Positions 21,138-32,866 of a stretch of 64,000 bases of DNA are shown one piece after another. Made by a program: the position numbers and the translations under genes. Each line of letters begins with the position of its first letter. Within the stretch, counting starts at the first letter, position 1. Location of the stretch: NCBI GenBank assembly GCA_965112735.1, contig OZ218956.1:3224001-3288000 (forward strand), written 5' to 3'. The notes under the pieces are model-generated. The model made no database searches, had not been told where the DNA came from, and saw only the letters and a program-made list of their open reading frames with translations. The DNA comes from Phaeosaccion multiseriatum (taxonomy: Eukaryota > Ochrophyta, other classes).

Positions 21138-21542
21138 CTCTTTTGTTCTATGAAAAAGGGTGCTGTCTTTTTCTAAACACAAAGCACGCTCCTCCACACC
21201 AAAGAAGGTCGTAGCAGGTAAGCGCACACAGCAATTTTTTGCATGATACACATCACTGTGTAATGATACGTGTACCCTAGTTCCACAGCGAGTGCGGAGG
21301 AGCGGGAGAGAGAAGGGCGATGAGAAGAAGGGAAACATGCCTAGCGGAAACCCTCCGCCATTTTTCTCCTCCTTCCCCAACCCATTTCATTTCTTCTGTG
21401 CGCGATTACCGGACCCCCGACCGTGGAGTGATAGGCTGGGTCACTCCGTTGAAGAGTGATTGCCATTTTCTTCTGTGCACAAAGCACCCACAGACCCTCG
21501 CACGGGATGAGCACGTGATCGGCTGGATCACTTTGTTGAACG
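21138..21542. promoter_or_regulatory. shared divergent promoter with imperfect 26-bp direct repeat
   Basis: The 405 bp between the divergent starts of the LAM-like (-) and DEK1-like (+) genes. It contains GTGATAGGCTGGGTCACTCC... at 21428-21453 and a close copy GTGATCGGCTGGATCACTTT... at 21515-21540, 87 bp apart. A similar TTCTTCTGTGC pair lies upstream of each, suggesting a partly diverged tandem duplication. CACGTG (E/G-box) occurs at about 21513. The second repeat ends 2 bp before the DEK1-like ATG. Confidence 0.55.
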
Positions 21543-24500
21543 ATGTCCTTGATACAGACGTCGAACGACTATGGAGGCTCCGTCTCCGCGCTCGTGCTGT
21601 TCGTGTTCGCCTTCCTGCTCTTCATCAGCCTTTCTATTGTCCCAGTCTTTCGGGGGCGGCTCACTATGCTGTACCCGGCCCTGGTGTCCCGGATCCTAAA
21701 AGCGGAACAGATTAAAGCGAACCAGAAAGAAGAGAGACAAAACCGTGCGTACAATTTAGCGAAGGAGAGGACGGCGTTGGAGGGTGAAGAGCAGGACCAA
21801 GAGCTGAGCGGCCGGGGCCGGGGCGGGGTTATGGAGAAGCAAAGCTCCGTGAAGTCCATTGGAGACTCAGAGTACAGTCTTTCCCCACGCGGAGAAGGAG
21901 GAGAAGCACGGCGAAGAAGCGCACCACCGCTGTACAAGGAGCCACTGCCTCTAAAGCTGTCCCTCGATCTCCGTATCCTCTGGTTTCTCTTGGGCAATCC
22001 CAGGAATCGCTCATTCCACCGCCGCTTGATACTCATGCACGCGCTGGTGTGGGTGCTGTTAGCGCTACCACTGGCCTTCCTTGTCGTGCTGGGTCTTCAC
22101 GTCTGGTCTCTGCGCTTCTCTCTGTCCGTGGTGGGGCTTGGCACGGCAGTGTATCTCTGCGGCTGGATGGTGAGTTCAAGAGGGAGCGAGGAAGTCTGTT
22201 GCAGGGACGGGAATCACTCCAACCAAAGCCTTTCGATTGCAATGCTGAATATTACTGTGACATACTGCGGTGAAGAGATTTCTGCCTCGCCTCTTTCTGA
22301 CTTCCCATCGCCCTCCAACGATCGCGCTCCTCTCTGTCACCTTCCACTATCCTGAACCCAACAGGTGGTGGGCAGTATTTCCAACAAGTGGCAGAGGCGC
22401 AGACATGAAGCCCAACACGGGCGGCATGTGCTCCTGCTCAGCCTGGCGGGGCTCTTTGTCTACGTCCTCGCGGTGCTGCTGGGCAACGGCACAAGTAGCT
22501 TCTCCGTATCCGGCTGCAGCGCCATCTTCATCTCCCTTTCCGTCTTTCCTCTCATTGGCGTGCTCGCCCGAGCCGAACACGGCAGCAGCAGCGGCAGCAG
22601 CAGCAGTAGCAGCAGCAGTAGGGAGCAGGCCATCAGGAGGGGGGACTCCAGCAGCGGTGACTATTCCTACGACATTAGCTTGTCAAGGATTTTGGGGGAG
22701 GGAGGCACAGGTACCAGCACCAGCGAGACGCACGTGCGAGGCAGTCTGCGGGGTGGAGACGCCCTGCTTCTCGCCGCCCGGGACCTTCACTTGGACGAAG
22801 TTATCAAGTCCTTCTCGGCCGTGAAAGAGGGTGGCTTGTTTTCCAGCCATCGCCAGCACCTGCAGATTGTGACGGGAGGCGAGGGAGAAGGAGGCGTGTC
22901 TCTCCCCCAGTGGAGCGAGCCCTTTTCACTACCCACGCTCTACCTCCTGTCCGTGGGCTTTCCCGTGGCCAATGCGATTATAATTGCCTCCGCGGCCCAG
23001 AGCGGCGCTGGCAAGGGTTACGGCTTCACTGTCCTGTACGCCATCGTTGCGCTGGAGGCAGTGCTCTACCTCTTTTACCGCTCCGGCCATGCCAGCTCAG
23101 GTCCGGGGGGAGTGTCGTCAGCCGGAGGAGGAGGAGGAGGAGGACACAGACGCTGTCGCGGAGGCATCAGCGATGGCATGCTCACCCTCTCTTCCCCATT
23201 CAGGCTGCTCTGCGTCTCCCTAGCCACCCGTGTGGCTCTCATCTCCTTCGGGGTGAACTACTGGTTCATCGGACACTCGCTTGTGTTCCTTCTGGTGGCT
23301 TCCATCATTGCTCTTTCGGCAGTGGACGAGCTGTGCCCACCGTCGGATGTGGTACCTGTGAACTTTGGCGAGGATAGAGATGGCCTCGTGTTGGGGCTTG
23401 TGAAGCGCCTCTTTGCCTTGCTGCAACGAGGAGCTACGGCCCTGGCAAACAGAAACAGCAGCAGCAACAACAACAACAACAACAACAACAACTACAATAC
23501 TGGCAGGAGTAACAGCACTACTAGCACCATGCACAACACTAACAACACAGAGGCGGGCCAGGGTCAGGGCGAGCCACCGACCCAGGGCATGGGGAAGCGG
23601 CGTCGCAGCAGCCTACTGAACGGCTTATTTCCCAGCAGTTCGCTGCCCAAGATTGAGCAAGCCACGATGAGCTGGCAGAGAAGGGCGAAGGAGGCATTAG
23701 AGCTCACGCAGGGGGGCAAAGCGCCATTGGAGGCTTGGCGAGCCCTTGACGTCCTCCAGGCTCCTCCTGTACCGCCTCTCTCGCCGGTGCGAGAGACTAC
23801 TGCAACAGTTGGTGATACAGCAGGGGGTAGTGGGTCGGCGCAGCGGAAAGACAAGGTGACGAGGGTAGAGATGGCAGCGGCGTTGCGTCGAAAGGGTATG
23901 GAGGAGGTCTGTGGAGGCAAGCAGGGCCTTTTGCGACTCCTCATGCGCATTCCTACGAGTAAGCACGATGGACTCATTGGCCTGGCAGAGCTGGAGGTGT
24001 TTGCTAATCACCCCGCAGACGAGCCGTGGAGTAAGAGCGAGTGGCAGGAGTTCAGAGAGGCGGGAGAAGGCAAAGGGGGAGGGGGCGGATCTTTGAGCAT
24101 CAACCCCCTCTCCTTGCCCAGCCCGGGCTTTGGCGCAGGTGGTGGCGGTGTGGGGGAGACGAAAGTCCCCGGGAAGAGTCTGCTGGACGGTGATGAAGCA
24201 CAGCAGCAGGCCTCCCTCTCGCGGGCCCAGAGTAAAGACTTTGTGTCGCCTGGACTTTGGGGCCAGCGCAGCGATCGGTTCACAAGTGGATCTTCCTTCC
24301 GGCGGGGGGGGGGGAGAGGAGGAGGACGAGGAGGACGAAGGAGACGAAGCAAGCTTCCGAAGGCGTCTCAAGAAGCTCCGTCTTAAACTCAAACTCCTCG
24401 TCGCTGCTTTCATGAGCTTTTTGGAGGACAAGTGGTCTCTCCTCACCTTTGTCATCATCGCCTTTGTGGTGGAGACGGTGGTGGTGGGAGCGACTACCTA

Positions 24501-27500
24501 TCGAGTCAATGCTCCAAGGGTACGGGGGCGGTCGCAGGGACTCTACGGGCTTTTGGCTCTGCTGCTGCTCGTCTCCTTCTTGTTCTGGCGCATCAGTCAC
24601 AACTGTCGGGGAGGCGGCGTGGTGACCCTGGCTACATCGTCTTCCTCGTCATCATCATCATCATCATCACCCTCCTCATCATCGCTCTCATCAACCGAAA
24701 CAACGAGTGCGCCTCTTACGACTACGGTGGCTCGTCGCCCCTCCGGCACGGAGCTTCACATGGCCATGATGCCCACCACACTCACACCCCGAAGCAGTGA
24801 CCGCATCTGGATCGGACTAATCACTCTTGGCATGTCGCTGGCGGCTTTGCTGGCCGCTTCGGCGCTGGCCTCGGCACTGATTGGCTCCTATGCTCTTCTT
24901 GTGGTGGCCGCCTTTATGGGGCCTGCCTTTTGGTTCCTCGCTGCCGGGTACAAGGCGTGGGAGGCTCGAGACTTTGATTTGGTCGTCACGGGCGTGGTGC
25001 CCAATGCGGCCGCGGTGCCCCAGAGGCATCCACGACGGTCCCCGTCAACCTCAACAGCCGGGGGCAGCGGCAGCGGCAGCGGGGGTGGGGGTGGTGGGGT
25101 AAGTGGGCAGCAGTCAGGCACCACAAGACCAGCGGAAAGGACAGGGGCGACGGGAGAAGGAAGGGCACCACAACCACAACCACAATCACAATCACAAATG
25201 GCGGCGACTTGGGTGCCTGGTTGGTACACCGCCTGGATGAAGAGGGACGTGGTGGCTCGCATGTGGATCACAGCCTTTGTGCTGCTGCTGCTCATGCTGG
25301 GACCGCTCTACTTTACGACGCTCCAGGGCTTGGGAGGTAGCCCGCAGACGGCCACGGCGGCAACTCTCACCTTGGTGTGTGCGTGTGTGCGTTTGTTTGT
25401 GTGTGTGTGCATGTTTGTGTGTGTGAATGTGTGTGCGCACGCGTGTGTGTGCGTGTTGTGTAGCCCCCCGACACCTTTGAAGCGCAGTCCCCTCCTCACT
25501 TTCCCCTCTCTCTTCCCCTGCCTCTCCCCCTTCCCCTTCCCCTTCCCCTCCTCTTTCCTCCCTCCTTCCCCTTCTCCTTCCCCATACGCCTCTAATGCCC
25601 ACTCCCGCAGCCCATGTGGACCTTAGCTGCCACGCTCTCCTTCCTCTCGTACCGAAAGTACTTTTACTGCACTCTGCCTCAACGCCAGCGGATATGCGGC
25701 TTTGTGCTCGCCTCGGTTCTTCTGCGCTATCTCCTCCTCCTCGTCTGGGCGGGGCTCTTTTGCAATTCAAAAGCCATCATGGGTGGAGGGGAGGGGCAGC
25801 TGCGCGTCGGTATTCTGTGCGGTCTGGCCTTTCTATCGGCGGATGTGTGGGTGTTTGGCTTGGGTATGTGGAGAGAGGACAGCTGGAACTTCCTTCGGAG
25901 TCGGGGCACGCGGTTCTTCCTAGCATTGGCATGCGTCCTGACACTCGGTTGCGTGGCGGTGCTGGCGGTGCTCTTCGAATTCTGTGAGTGGCGCGACGAC
26001 GATGAGGAGGAAGACGAGGGGGGCGAGGAGGAGGAGGAGGAGGAGGAGGAGGGGGTGGAGGGAGGAGGATGAGGAGGCGGAGGAGGAAAATGGAGTGTGC
26101 AGAGGAAAGTTTAGTTAAATTCTTTTACTTACAAGGCGGCCTTCCTCCCTACCTCCCTCTCTGCCTCCCTCCCTGCCTCCCTCCCTCCCTTCCCTCTTCC
26201 CTCTCTCCCTCACCTCACGCCCCACACCCCCAGACATCACGGCATCGGTAGCGGCGGGCACCATCCTTCTGTGCATCTGTTTCGCGTACGTCTTGCACCA
26301 GTGGCGATGGGACAGCTTCCATCTCAGCTCACGCTCTCGTGCGAGCATCACCTTCCTCGTCTATGGCATTTGCGGCGTCGGGGTGGCCGGTGCCTGGCTG
26401 TCCAACTCGGCCCGTAAGAGCTTTGTCATCTACTCCTTCAGCTGGCTCGTCCTCACCTCTTACCTCGTCGCCATTGCCATTCGCTCGGAGGTGGTGTCAT
26501 CGATGGCACCCGATGGCACCAACAGCTTCTTTGGATCCGGGTCGCTCGATCGTCGTGTGTTTTCTCCGTCGCTCTTCCCTGTCTACCGCCTCTTGCAGCC
26601 TCGGGCCTACACCCCCCCCGCCCATAACACCGCGCCTCACCGCCACTTACTTGGCCAAGCCAATCGAGGCCCGGCCTGCTTTCTAGGGGCGCTTGGTATG
26701 GTCTTTGTGTGGGGAACATGGTCGGCGGTCCTTCTGTCCCCTTCTTGGGTCGGCCTCTTTACGGCTAGTCTCAGTGTGGTGGTGGCCGCCCTGTTTGCTG
26801 CCTATCGAGCGGTGGCGTCAGTGGACTCCTTCCTGTTGGCGATGGAGTTTGCGGATACGGCCATGGTGCAGACGGCGTGGGTTGATGCCGTGGAGGAGGA
26901 GCTGAGGAGCGACGACTATCTCGAAGTTCCCTTGCCTGAGGAGGAGGGAGGAGGAGGAGGAGGAGGAGGAGGAGGAGGAGGAGGAGGAGGAGGAGGAGGG
27001 AGGAGGAGGAGAGGAGAGTGTCCGTCCCAGAGGGAGGTGCTGACGGCCTTTAGGTGCTGGAAACAGACGGTGGCACAGCTCGACACGCTCGAGGAGGCAC
27101 TCCGCTTATCGAAGAAGGAAAACAGCAATTGGAAGACTCGAGCGTGGTCCAACCCCATGCCCTGCTTGGGGTGCTGCTGCTCGTGGGACATCGAAGGTGA
27201 GAGGGGATGGCAGCAGATGGGGTGGGGAAGGTGGGTGGGTGGGTGGGTGGGTGGGGAAAGGAGTGGGCTGTTCCGAGACTTTGATCGAAGAGAGGACGCG
27301 ACAAAAGCAGAGAGCAAGAGAGTGTTTGGGCCGAGAGCACAGTGCATGGGTAGGTAGGGGTTTTGGTGGGCTTCTTCCTGGGTAGTTATACGCCAACTCA
27401 CACGTGACGTTTTGTGTTTGTGTTGTTTGCGTTACCTAATTTGTGTTGTTGCCGTCATTACCATTTCCTTTTGTCCTTCCTTTATGCCGCGCACAATATG

Positions 27501-30500
27501 ATGATGCCTCTCCTTTTTCAGAGGGGGCGGAGGTCTTCGCAGAGTACGGAGGCGGGGATGACAGGGGACGGCGACCAACGGGCCCGCGGACAGATGAAGT
27601 GGGCAAGATATTTTCACACGACACGGACGCCATTGTCGTGAATGAGAAGCTTCATCGCCTTGTGGCGCTGTTTCAACTACTGCTCTTTGAGGAGGGAAAG
27701 AGGAGGGAGCAGGAGGAGCGGGCGGACTTTGAGAACTACTTGAGTGATATGTTAGCCATCGGGGGAGGAGGAGGAGGAGGAGGAGGAGGAGGAGGAGGAG
27801 CGGCTGCATCGGTCATTGGGGAGCGGGGCGACTGGGAGGAGGAAGAGGAGGAAGAGGCAAGGGACAGGAGGAGGAGGAGGAAGAAGAGAAGTGCGTTCTT
27901 CCGGAAGGAATCAGAGGGGGCGACGGCGGCAGCTGCCGCTGGAGGAGGAAGTGCGATGGGGGGAGGGACGCACTATATGCGCTGGAGTGACAGTCGAGAC
28001 AGACAGCGACTGCTGCAAGAATTCAGGCTGATGCGGTATGCGCAGCGCAAGACGGTGGAGAAGAACAGGAGGAGGGCGGCGATAGCCCAGCAGAGGGAGC
28101 AGAAGCAGCAGAGGGAGGAGGAGGGGAGAGGGGAGGAGAAGGGGTCCTCCCCAGATGCAGCAGTTGGTGATATGGCAGGGACAACAGCAAGCCACCCACC
28201 ATGGAAGTGGTTGGGCGAGGTAGTCGTGGCGGCTCCCCACGCCTCCCCAGCAGCTCTGATGGAAGCAGAGGCAGACCTGAGGTGCCGTAGCGCCAACGAG
28301 TCCGACTCCGCTCTCTTGGGGGGCAGCAGCAGCAGCAGGGCCATACACGTTGAGATCGACGTCAGCGCTGTGGTGGCCAGGTGTCAGGACGAGCACGGAA
28401 AGTTCCGCGACCCCGTCTTCCCTGCCTCCTCCTCCTCCTCCTCCTCCTCCTCCTCCTCCTCCTCCTCCCGTCTTCGACCTCTTGGGCCCGAGCTGGAGGC
28501 ACGCCTGGGTAGTTACACGTGGCGGCGCCTCGTTGATGTGACGCACGACATTCCGGGCGGCGGGGGGTGTGCAGATGTCTCGGCCATCACCGAGGCAGGC
28601 TTACCGAAGCCTTTCGGAGAGACGTCGTCATCATCACCCTCTTCTTCTCTCCTTCTCCTGGCGGACGACCTATCTACAGGCCCCTCCCGCTTTCTCTCCG
28701 ACGGCGACTTTTGGAGTGCGGTGTCGATGGTCGCTGTATCTCGACCCGATCTCCTCAGCCGCCTCTTCCTGCCCGCCTCTCCGGGTAAAGGCGGCTACTA
28801 CCTGCTGCGCTTCTGGAAGGGAGGGGTGTGGCGCCAAGTGTTGGTGGATGACTATCTGCCCACGTTGGATGAACGAGGAGGTCGAGTGGCGTTTGCGAGG
28901 GCCGCGAGGGATGGACAGCCGTGGATGCAAATCATTGAGAAGGTAAAGAACTGTACTGACGGACTGCCTTACCCTTACCCTCCTGCTTTTGTGTCCTGCC
29001 CTTCTGCAGCGTGTCTTACCTCTGTTACCTAGACGTCGCCTCGAACAAATACCCCCCCCCCCCCCCCTGCGGGCGCCTCTCACACCCACCTCCCCCACCC
29101 CCCCCCACCCTCCCCCTCTCGTTCGTCGACCCTCTCCTCTCCTCACAGGCCTATGCCAAGCTTCACGGAAGCTTCGATCACCTGGAGAACCAACAGCTAC
29201 ACCAACACCAACACCAACACCAAGGGCCATCGCGTCTCAACCGCGTCCCTACGGCTCTGGAGCATCTCACAGGGAGCTTGGCCTGCGAACAGCAGCGCCT
29301 AGACGACCCCGGGGTGAGAGAGGCCGTCGCCCAAGGCAGTTACTGGGCCTACTTGGTCTCGCTGTTCGAGCAGGGGCACCTACTTGCGGCGGCCCGGAGG
29401 TCTGCTGAGCGAGGGCAGGAGCAGGGGAAGGGTGTGGGTGCGGGTGCCCAGCAGGCGGGCGGCTCTCGAGCAAGTAGCAGCAGCGGGGTTGGTGGCGTTG
29501 GTGGTGGTAGCAAGGGCAAGGGAGGACAACAAGGCGCCTTCTTGTCGTCCGCGGCGGCGGTGGCGGCGGAGGACGGGGGGATGAGTGCATTGGGGGGCCG
29601 TGCGTGTACGATTGTGGAGCTGGCGAGAGATCCATCGGAGGGCACTTGTCTCATCAAGCTCAAGAACCCCTGGAGAGTGGGGCCCGGCACCCCGGGGGGT
29701 TGGACCTACCACACCATGTAAGTTTCAATTTCGGTTTTTGTGGTGTTGACAGTTTCAGCAACTATCGAGGAATAGAGGGAAGGGCGAGGGGGAGGGGTTT
29801 GCTTCACGGGGGTTACGGGGCGTGGGTGGTGCTTTGTGTGTGTCACAGATGAGGGTGGTGTCTCTATGCTTCCTTGCACCTCTCTCACCCTCTCCTTTCT
29901 CTTCCTTGTCTCTGTCCTTCCTTTCTCTGATTCGATGCCATGCGTGGCTCGCGTTAGGTGCACCCGGAGGCTCGATGGTGGAGCAGCCGCACGGCTCAGA
30001 CGCTCTAGTCTAGGGTCTAGTGCAGCAGCAGCAGCAGCGGCGGCGGCGGCGGCGGCGGCAGGAGCAGCGACAGGAGCAGCAGGAGCAGCAGCTATGAACT
30101 CTAACGCGTCATTCGGCTCCTCCACCACCTCGCTCGCCACCAACGCCGTTCCCTATTGGGACGGCACGTTTTGGATGCCACTGGGGGACTTTACTCGCCT
30201 CTTTGACACGCTCTACATTGGTCGTGTGTTTGACGACTCGCGGGCAGGGGCAGAGATGCGGCTGTATCGGAGCAGCACCGGTAGCGCGGGCCTGAGTAGG
30301 GGAAGCAAGAAGGGAGGCAAGGACAGCTGGGTGCGGCGGGAGGTGTCAAGCGCGTGGGATCGATGGAGTGCCGGGGGAAGCTGCAACACCTCCTTCGTGC
30401 GATACAATCCACAGTTCTTCATCAAGGCGAGCAGGCCGCAGGTCGTCTTTCTGACGCTTCGTCTAAGGCGTCCGCTTCCGCCTACGGACGAGGGGGAGGA

Positions 30501-30921
30501 TGGCTTTGGTGAGGTGGAGAGGGGCGGCAACACCACCGCCAGCGCCAGTACCAGCAGTAGCACTGGCATCACGTTTGGTATAGTTGTGCTGGACAACGCT
30601 GGGCAAGTTGTGAAGGACCGGCCCAGACGTAAGCAAGCCGTCGCCATGAGCCAATACGTAAGGTACAGGGATGGGGACGAGGAAGCACGAATGGACCACC
30701 ACACCGCCCCCTCCTCCTCTTCGGGCGATGATGGGGCGGGCTTGAGCATGTGTATGGTGCACTTGGAGCTCGCTCTGCAGCCGGGTCGAGTGTACACGGT
30801 GGTACCCACGACGCTGGAGCCGGGTGTAGAGAGGGCCTTCGTTGTGACGGCGGTGTCCGCGCATGACTTTTCGCTGACGCCAGCGGCGGCGGAGGTAGCG
30901 TCAGGGCCGGCGTTGGGATGA
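21543..30921 (+). CDS. DEK1: DEK1-like polytopic membrane calpain, catalytically dead
   Basis: Seven exons: 21543-22169, 22365-25374, 25611-25983, 26234-27196, 27522-28942, 29149-29717 and 29958-30921 (~2640 aa). All phases agree if one base is discounted in the G11 run at 24304-24314, where the frame changes. The first ~1500 residues contain many hydrophobic spans with Ser/Gly-rich loops, as in plant DEK1. The C-terminal half is a calpain protease core (EKAYAKLHGSFDHLE; IKLKNPW) and a C2L-like domain (WDGTFWMPLGDFTRLF onward). The active site is lost: the LGDCWFLSAV motif reads LSDGDFWSAV (Cys to Gly, about 28710) and GHAYSLL reads GRACTIV (His to Arg, about 29598-29615). Only the Asn of NPW remains. 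It is probably a mechanosensing or scaffold protein rather than a protease. Confidence 0.88.
23806..23822 (+). repeat. 17-bp motif in DEK1-like gene, VGDTA frame
   Basis: Exact CAGTTGGTGATACAGCA read TVGDTAGG in a cytosolic linker of the calpain-like protein, one frame away from the Q-L-V-I-Q reading seen elsewhere. Confidence 0.85.
28161..28177 (+). repeat. 17-bp motif in DEK1-like gene, VGDMA frame
   Basis: CAGTTGGTGATATGGCA, two mismatches from consensus, preceded by GCAG, read AAVGDMAG. Confidence 0.7.
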
Positions 30922-31361
30922 GTTGGAAGGGCAGGACAGCAGTGGTAGAGCATTGGGAGGGAAGGCAGTGAGTAGGCTTTTAAGAGAGGGGAGAGAGGGG
31001 GGCGGTGGGCGGACTCGTGTGGGCGAATACAGTGTACGGGCAGTGGCCAGTCACGAGCGACAGAAATAGAGATGAAAGCCTTTCTTCTTCACGGAGCTGT
31101 CTTTGTGTGTGTTTGTGCAGAGCCTGCGCTCGCAGAGAAGCTAATCACCAATTGTGACTCTCCTGGAGGACCACTACTCTCCCCCCCCTTCCTCTCTTTT
31201 TTTCCCCCCTCCTTTCTCCTCTCCATCTCCTCTCTTGTATCTGGGGGCATCCCACCTTGCTTCTTGTTGGTTTTGTCTCCTTATTGCCGCTCTCTATGTG
31301 TGAGATTTCAGTTTTGGGTTGGGAGGGACAGGAGGGAGCGGGTTAAGGGGGACTGGGAACC
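30922..31361. other. intergenic, CutC promoter region
   Basis: About 440 bp with a CT-rich stretch at 31175-31240 and a G-rich approach to the CutC start. No coding signal seen. Confidence 0.6.
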
Positions 31362-32581
31362 ATGGCGCGCCGTGTTGGTATTGAAGTGTGCTGTGAGGGT
31401 GCTGTGAACGCTGCTGCTGCTGCTCGAGGAGGAGCCAGTCGCGTAGAGCTGTGTGCCAACTTGGGGGAAGGCGGCGTCACTCCATCCGTCGGGGACGTGA
31501 TGGTCGCGGTGCAGGCAACAAAGGCGGCCTCATCACAGACTGAGATACACGTCTTGGTAAGAGGCCCATAAAGAGATAACCCACCCATCCCTACTGTATT
31601 CCTACTGATAGACCTAACAACCTTGGTCCTCTATGGTATGGCAGATTCGGCCGCGTGCTGGAGATTTCTGCTACAGGGAGGAAGAGGTCGCCGTGATGAA
31701 GGCAGACATCGAGGCCTGTAAAAGGTATGCAAGAGGCATCGCCTTGGCATGGCTCCGGCGGAAGAGTTGTCGTCGCAGACCGATGGGCTTTGCTCCTCCG
31801 CTTGCTGCGGAATGAGTAAACACAAACCTCTCGCATCAAGAATCACCAAAAGCTTTTCTCCTTCCGGCCCTGTCCCTCCCCCGTCGCCCCCCTCCCCCCA
31901 CCCCTCCCTCCCAGAGCTGGGGCCAGTGGCGTGGTCATTGGTGCGCTGAACCCCGACGGCAGCATCAACAGGCCTCTCCTGCGCGAGCTCGTCGACCTCG
32001 CAAGGCCCGAGCTCCACGTCACCTTCCACCGAGCCTTCGACGTGTGCTCCACCCCCCCCCTGGAGGCTTTACACGAGCTCCGAGCAGTGGGCATACACAG
32101 ATTGCTCACATCCGGGCGAGCGGCTTCGGCCTGGGAGGGCCGGGAGATGCTAAGGCAGCTTGTGGCGGAGGCCAGCAGAGGCAGGGGCAGCGGCGGCAGG
32201 GACAACGGCGTCTCCATCATGGCGGGGGGAGGGGTGACGCTGGAGACGGCAGTGTGGCTGACGGAATACTGCAAGGGTCACAGCCAGCAGCCGCAAGGAG
32301 GAGGGTGCAAGGAAGGGGGAGGTGGCGGGGAAGGTGAATCGGCGTCTGCTGGTGACGAGGCATCGGCATTGATAGACATTCACGCCGGAACGTGCTGCAG
32401 AGCTGCTGATGCAAGTGCTGCAGGAGCAGTACAAACAGGAGAAGGAGTGAGAGGGAAGGGCAGCCCATGGGGGGTGGACAGACAGATCGATGAGGCGAAG
32501 GTTCGGGCGCTGTGTGACGTCGTGCGAAAGGCCAGCGCAACGTCACGCGCCGCCGGAGAAGGGGCGCTGGAGCGAAACTAG
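31362..32581 (+). CDS. CUTC: CutC family protein
   Basis: Exons 31362-31556, 31645-31724 and 31915-32581, phases 0 and 2, 313 aa. The N-terminus VGIEVCCEGAVNAAAAARGG then ASRVELCANL is the CutC signature. Next come IRPRAGDFCYREEEVAVMK, DIEACKRAGASGVVIGAL, LHVTFHRAFDV and HRLLTSGRAASAWEG, the (beta/alpha)8 barrel core, then IMAGGGV. A low-complexity Gly/Glu/Ser insert of about 35 residues interrupts the barrel before IDIHAGTCCRAA. The family is linked to copper homeostasis, though the biochemical role is debated. It is convergent with the EF-hand gene, 285 bp between stops. Confidence 0.93.
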
Positions 32582-32866
32582 CGTATAGATGCTTTGCTCT
32601 GTGGTATTAGTAGATGCATATGTACGCATTAGAAGTGTGTATACATGTGGCTGGGGTGGGAACGGTGCGCCGTAAGTGACTTACGATAAAGAAGGTTCCT
32701 TAATTGACGGGGAACATTCCAGCCCCACACGGCGCCCACCGACGTATCGTTCGGAGAGTAGGGCATCCTCCTCCTCGCCTCTCTTCTGTCCTTTGTCGTG
32801 AAGGGCAGCTGGTCTTGCTCTTCCTTTCTTATCTCCCTGTGGCCCTCTCTCTTTCGCTCAGCGTGC

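Noticed and set aside
24130-25626. Separate gene starting at ATG 24130 overlapping the DEK1-like exon
   Set aside because: The frame is the continuation of the same membrane protein after the G-run shift; the first ~60 residues are out-of-frame translation of the upstream part.
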